DNA from: Trema orientale
Taxonomy: Eukaryota > Streptophyta > Magnoliopsida > Rosales > Cannabaceae
Reading direction: 5' to 3'
DNA length: 64,000 nt
NCBI GenBank assembly: GCA_002914845.1
Contig: JXTC01000291.1
Coordinates: 80,774 to 144,773, forward strand
In this document: one piece after another, positions 59,678 through 64,000 of the stretch
Layout of the letters: each line of letters starts with the position of its first letter
Position numbering within the stretch: position 1 is the stretch's first letter
Position numbers and translations under genes: made by a program
Notes under the pieces: model-generated
What the model saw: the letters and a program-made list of their open reading frames with translations, nothing else
What the model was told of the DNA's origin: nothing
Database searches by the model: none

Positions 59678-60507
59678 GGGATAGTATCTGGAAAAAAAAA
59701 ATCCTGCTACCTTTATTATTTTATCGAAAAAAAACCTACACATTTTTTATTTATATCAAATTAAAAATTCAATTTATATTTTCTTATCAAATCAGACCAA
59801 GTTAAAATTGAATCTTTAAATTGTTTAAAAGATATTTTTGCCCTTAAAACTCATAAAACACAATAAAAAAATTATTAAGAAAAAAATCGTCCAAATAATT
59901 GAAATCACTTAAAACAACGTGGAGGAAAAAAAAAAAGACAAAATGGGAATTTTCTTTTTTTTTCTTTTTTGCTTTTGTCATTCTTTTTTTTTTTTAACTT
60001 TTAATTATTTCGAATAATTTGAACTCTTTTTACAATAATTATTATTTGCACTTAAAATGATTAAAAGGAAAAATGAAATTTTTTTAGTTTTGAAAAATGA
60101 AATTTTTTTAGTTTTTGTCATTCTCTTTTTACTTTCATTTTAATTATTTTGAGTAATGTAAACTCTTGAAGATAAGAAGACAAAATAGAAATTTCTTTTG
60201 AAATTTTCTCATTCTTTTTATAAAAAAAATCAAATAATTGAAACTCTTTTTATTTTTAGTAATTATTATTTTCAGATAAAAATATTTTTTTTGAAAAAAG
60301 AAAAACAATAATTATTGATTTCAATGTTAATTACTTTTAATATATGTTTTTATGAGTTTAAAAGGTAAAAGTGTCTTTTTCAATAAACTAAAGTTTCAAT
60401 TTTGATTAAAATTGTAGGTCTGGTCTTATTTGATAGGAAAAAATAAATTAAAGATTTAATTTGATATAAATGAAAAAATGTGAGTTTTTTATCATATTAT
60501 CCCTATA
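59678..60507. mobile_element. Long-TIR (about 170 bp) MULE-like element
   Basis: The left arm from GGGATAGTATCTGG (with ACATTTTTTATTTATATCAA and TATCAAATCAGACCA) is inverted at the right as TGGTCTTATTTGATAGG, TTGATATAAATGAAAAAATG and ending ATTATCCC. The flanks are TATATAT runs, so a 9-bp duplication cannot be judged. The interior contains three diverged copies of a segment with GTCATTCTTTTT and TAATTATTT. No coding capacity. Confidence 0.65.
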
Positions 60508-60514
60508 TATTTGG

Positions 60515-61060
60515 ATAATGACTTATGTACTCAATCAACTTCAAGAGTGCCAGTTATTTTTTAATGTACGTGCGTGACATCGACACATGACACGAAGATA
60601 GGTTTAAGAATAATACGATTGTTTTTACGTGAAGGGAATTCCTTGCTTCATGGTTCTAATCCCATCATTTGGCCGCCCATTACTTCGTGACAGGCAGCTG
60701 TGAAAGATTACTAGTCAATCAATCACATCGTTTGAAAAGTTCTTCTTCTAGGGAAATAAAAGTTAAAAAATAGTAACACTTTCGGTAGAAGAGAAACTCC
60801 AAAAACATGTAACTAGGCAACTAGTTGTTGATTTTTTTTTTTTATAGAAAATTCAAAAAAAAAAAAAAAAATCCTTGAAACTAGACCGGTCAACTAAGCA
60901 ACTAGTTGTTGAAATTGATCTCGAGAAAAGAAAATCCCTGAAAAGAACCACCGATCCAATAGGTGAGAAGTGGACTGGTCTAGTTCAGGTCCCTGCTCCA
61001 TGAGAAGGTTCGAGTTGCCACCTTGGTGATCATCTCAGTCTTTTTATTTTTTTGGCAGAA
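60515..61060. other. Unassigned sequence between mobile elements
   Basis: No gene. AACTAGTTGTTGATT (near 60821) and AACTAGTTGTTGAAAT (near 60900) form a short direct repeat of period about 80, around an A/T-homopolymer tract. 60920-61025 (GTGGACTGGTCTAGTTC, GAAGGTTCGAGTTGCC) may be a diverged SINE head. Confidence 0.35.
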
Positions 61061-61064
61061 GGAA

Positions 61065-61390
61065 CAAGAGAAAAAAAAAAATGACTAGAGTAGTATCTCT
61101 CTTTAGATATGATTATAGGAACTTTTAACCCTATTAACGGGCATGTTCGCTGAGGATCCTTAGAGACAATAGAGCGCGTCACTCTATCTCCACCTAATAT
61201 TGTAGCTGCTCGCAAGACATATGTAGGGTGTTGGTGTAGGCACTCTATATCTGATCATGGGCTGACAAGCCTTCACATTTAAAACTTTCGAAAGAGATGC
61301 CCAAGATTCAAACCTACGACTTCTACCCTTCTATAGATTACACCTTACCATCATACTACCCACTCAGTTATATCATCTCAGTTGTTAATT
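61065..61390 (-). repeat. tRNA-type SINE-like sequence
   Basis: On the minus strand, AACTGAGTGGGTAGTATGAT (near 61370) resembles an A-box and GTAGGTTTGAATCTTGGG (near 61305) a B-box, spaced as in tRNA-derived SINEs. The body runs to a poly-T (minus sense) tract and AGAAAAAAAAAA at about 61069-61081. Target duplications were not identified. Confidence 0.45.
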
Positions 61391-61446
61391 AATAAGCCAA
61401 TCTTCTAATATTTTTAGTTTTGTCATCTTAAAAGGAAATAAAAGGT

Positions 61447-62136
61447 TAGGGATGTCAACGGGGCGAGGCGGGATCGGTTTTGTGTTTACCATCCCCATCC
61501 CCATTATTATTTTACTATACCATTCCCGCATCATTCACCATTTAATTTAGTGCAGGGCAACTTTGAAGAATCCTCATCGGGGATCGGTTTCCCCATTAGT
61601 ATATCGGGATCCCCATTTGGAATCGTCATCTTGAATAAATTAAACAATTCTATGTTAGTCCAAATTTTTTAAAAGTCTAAATACATCGAAAAAAATCAAA
61701 ATTAAAGTTAACTTCATTGAAAATTCCAATTTTAGACCTAAATAACTAAAAAACACATTCAAATAAAACTTTAACATGTTAGAATTGTCAAATGTAAAAT
61801 AATACCAAAATTATATAGCATATCATTTATTCATAAAGATAACACAGTCTCAAATAACTTAAACAATATTAGTATATGACTATATATTATTAGATCTTTT
61901 TTTAAAAAAAAAAATCTATTTGAATCACTATTATATAAAAATTGAAATTAACTTATATATAATCGAGGCGGGGTGATCGGTGCGGGGCACTTAATCCCAA
62001 GCCCGCCCCGCCCCGCTAAATATTAAACGGGGAATCCCCGCCCCATGCCCCGCACCAATTATAACGGTGAAAGTCCGCCCTATTCGGGCCGGTGCACCGC
62101 GGTACGCCACCCCATTCGGTGAAATTGACATCCCTA
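61447..62136 (-). mobile_element. Non-autonomous hAT element, family H1 copy 3
   Basis: 690 bp from TAGGGATGTCAACGGGGC to GGTGAAATTGACATCCCTA. Perfect 8-bp duplications TAAAAGGT lie at 61439-61446 and 62137-62144. It is opposite in orientation to copies 1 and 2. It retains the most intact GC-rich subterminal blocks (CCGCCCCGCCCCGC), so it may be the youngest member here. Confidence 0.9.
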
Positions 62137-62144
62137 TAAAAGGT

Positions 62145-63761
62145 GGAATCTTCTCAAATTGTCATTTGAGAAATCTCAACCATTCTTTTAGCTTTAAATA
62201 AAAAATAAATATGTTTGTCAACCCAGTTTGAAATATATAATTGCTACTAAAAAAAATAAATCCCTTCTGCATCATTTATATCTATGTGTGATTGAATAGA
62301 TACAGTTTAGTTTACTGTTTTTTTTTTTTCAAATTAAAATTTAATGGTTTAGTTTCTCGCTGTATTATCAGTGGATCTAATCATGAGAATATGCTGTGTT
62401 ATTACGTTTTTAAGATCTATTTTGGGGAACTTAATCCATTAATAATTGAATTATGTCTGTAAATAACTGTGTTATTATTTTGTTTTTGGCTTTGTTGATT
62501 GATTTGAAACAACAACGACTAAGGTCTGAAGCTATTATCTAATAATACTTTATTATGTTTAATTTATTTTGGTAATCATTTAACTTTAAATTTTTTTTCC
62601 TCAATTTTTATATAATCACTTCACTCACCAACTGTATATTGTGCTTTGTGCATTCTTTTTTCTTTTTTTTTTTGCTTTTCTCCCTCCAAAAAGATGAAAT
62701 ATTAAATCTTAATCAAGATGATAGGATTAAAAATATGATATTTAGAATTGGGTCTTTTTTTTTTTTTCATTTGATGATTTTTGATTGTTTTTCCCAAAAA
62801 TCTCCTTAATTCTATATGTGTATATATGTATATTATGGTGATGTTTTCTCCCAATTTCTTCATAGAAATTTTTGCATTTAGTTTCGCTCATGATAAAAAC
62901 TGCAAAGAGTACACATTAAATAAATCATAACAACTCATCTCCAAAACTCAGAATGAGTGAGAAAAGAGAACAATTCTTATAAAAACTATATATGTAATAT
63001 ATGATAAAGGAAAAACAATAACAATGATATTTAAAAATAGGGAAAAAAATCTATATAACGCATTTCCTCCTCCTCTATAAATCATTCCTTTGTATTTTCT
63101 AACTCTTATCATGTTGTTGTAGTTGTTTTTTTTTTTTCGGTGATTTCTGAATAATGAAAAACAAGGAATTTCATCCGTTCTATTTTTTTTTTTTCCCCCT
63201 TTCTTGATTGTTGGTTGAAGATTCTTACTTCATAAGTATAACGGGTGTTTTTTTTTTTTTTTAACGAGTGCTGGTGGATTTAATTTTTCAATTGTCCTGT
63301 TTTGTAATTCTCTTTTTTTTTTTTTTTTTGAAGGAACCTTTTCCGAAATTCTAATTATGGGTAATTTTATAATTAAAATTATTTGTGTAAATAGTCTAGT
63401 TTTGATGGATTTAGAACTTCCATTCTAGTATAATGAGCTTAACTTGTCCTTTTGTCATTTGCTGATATCTAGTTTTTTTTCAGCATTAAGGGGGAAAAAA
63501 AAATACATAAACCGACTGTTGCAAGGAGCAAGTCACTTTAGCAAACGGTATTTTCGCAACTAAATTGAGAATTAAGAGGTATAAACAACATGTTTTTCTA
63601 TCTGTATAGAAAAAACGAACGTGTCGGCTCATATCGGGCTCAAGGTAGCCCCAAATATAATACGTTGGATTGGATCCAACCTCAAGAGACTCATTATATG
63701 ACGTCCGCCATGAGCCCACTCAAACTAGACGCTAATTACCTATCATTCAAAACAAAGGAGT
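62145..63761. other. Intergenic, nothing recognised
   Basis: AT-rich with many T homopolymers of 9-18 nt (62319, 62750, 63127, 63185, 63248, 63312). The open frames at 63486-63820 overlap on both strands and carry no domain. Confidence 0.5.
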
Positions 63762-63780
63762 TACTTCACGAAAATCTAAC

Positions 63781-63967
63781 TCCCAAGGGGTGGTCGAAGT
63801 GGCAAGGCGTTCTGTCTTAAGGCCATGCCTTCTCTCATTTAGGGAGGGTGAGGTCATGGGTTCGAGCTCCCACGTCGCCTTTGGGAGCCCAACCGAATGA
63901 GGGTGGCTCTGAGAAGTGACCCGCTACCAGAATCTCACCCGCCCTTTTTGAAAACAAAAAGAAAAAA
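63781..63967 (+). mobile_element. tRNA-derived SINE with 19-bp target duplications
   Basis: The body has an A-box-like GGGGTGGTCGAAGTGGCAAG and a B-box-like GGTCATGGGTTCGAGCTCC, and ends in an A-rich tail (AAAACAAAAAGAAAAAA). It is bracketed by TACTTCACGAAAATCTAAC (63762-63780) and TACTTCACGGAAATCTAAC (63968-63986), 18 of 19 identical, the mark of LINE-mediated insertion. It would be transcribed by RNA polymerase III and has no protein. Confidence 0.88.
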
Positions 63968-64000
63968 TACTTCACGGAAATCTAACAAGCTACCACAAAT

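Noticed and set aside
63787..63880. Possible tRNA gene (A- and B-box-like sequences)
   Set aside because: The boxes lie in a SINE with target duplications; no cloverleaf or acceptor stem forms.

Overview
This is nuclear DNA from a seed plant, most likely a eudicot. It has AT-rich non-coding sequence, GT-AG introns, plant-type transposable elements, and two genes of the cellulose synthase-like G class (CslG), which is known from dicots and not grasses. I see no sequence that identifies the species.

The only apparently intact protein genes are two tandem CslG-type paralogues, both on the minus strand. Copy A runs from 18614 down to 5717 and copy B from 33470 down to 27676. Each has six exons joined at the same phase-0 boundaries (exons 2-5 are 150, 126, 444 and 348 nt in both). 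They predict proteins of 751 and 755 residues with the full glycosyltransferase-2 signature (DDG, DCD, VED, QNKRW), two N-terminal and about six C-terminal membrane segments. About 100 bp of promoter is also duplicated. A occupies 12.9 kb and B only 5.8 kb, because transposons have filled introns 1-4 of A: MULE-type MITEs with 9-bp target duplications, nested hAT elements with 8-bp duplications, and SINE-like sequence. B lacks these insertions, so they post-date the gene duplication. A also carries odd changes just after its catalytic QNKRW motif.

Between the two genes (18.8-27.6 kb) lie MITEs, a diverged tandem repeat and a degenerate Ty1/copia retrotransposon with both LTRs (22149-27003).

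Everything from 33.7 kb to the end is transposon-derived or unassigned: a Ty3/gypsy pol scrap; a GC-rich hAT element; a LINE remnant split by a 2.6-kb solo LTR with a perfect 5-bp target duplication; several MULE- and hAT-type MITEs; a broken hAT transposase gene (56866-59326) whose terminus interrupts an older MITE; a long-TIR element; and a tRNA-type SINE with 19-bp target duplications at the right edge. The left edge (26-2688) is a 2.66-kb long-TIR MULE-like element. I found no tRNA or rRNA gene, CRISPR array or organellar sequence.

No wholly new system is evident. The best second looks are the paralogue pair (intron inflation in A, catalytic-region drift in A, promoter differences) and the layered, datable transposon insertions.
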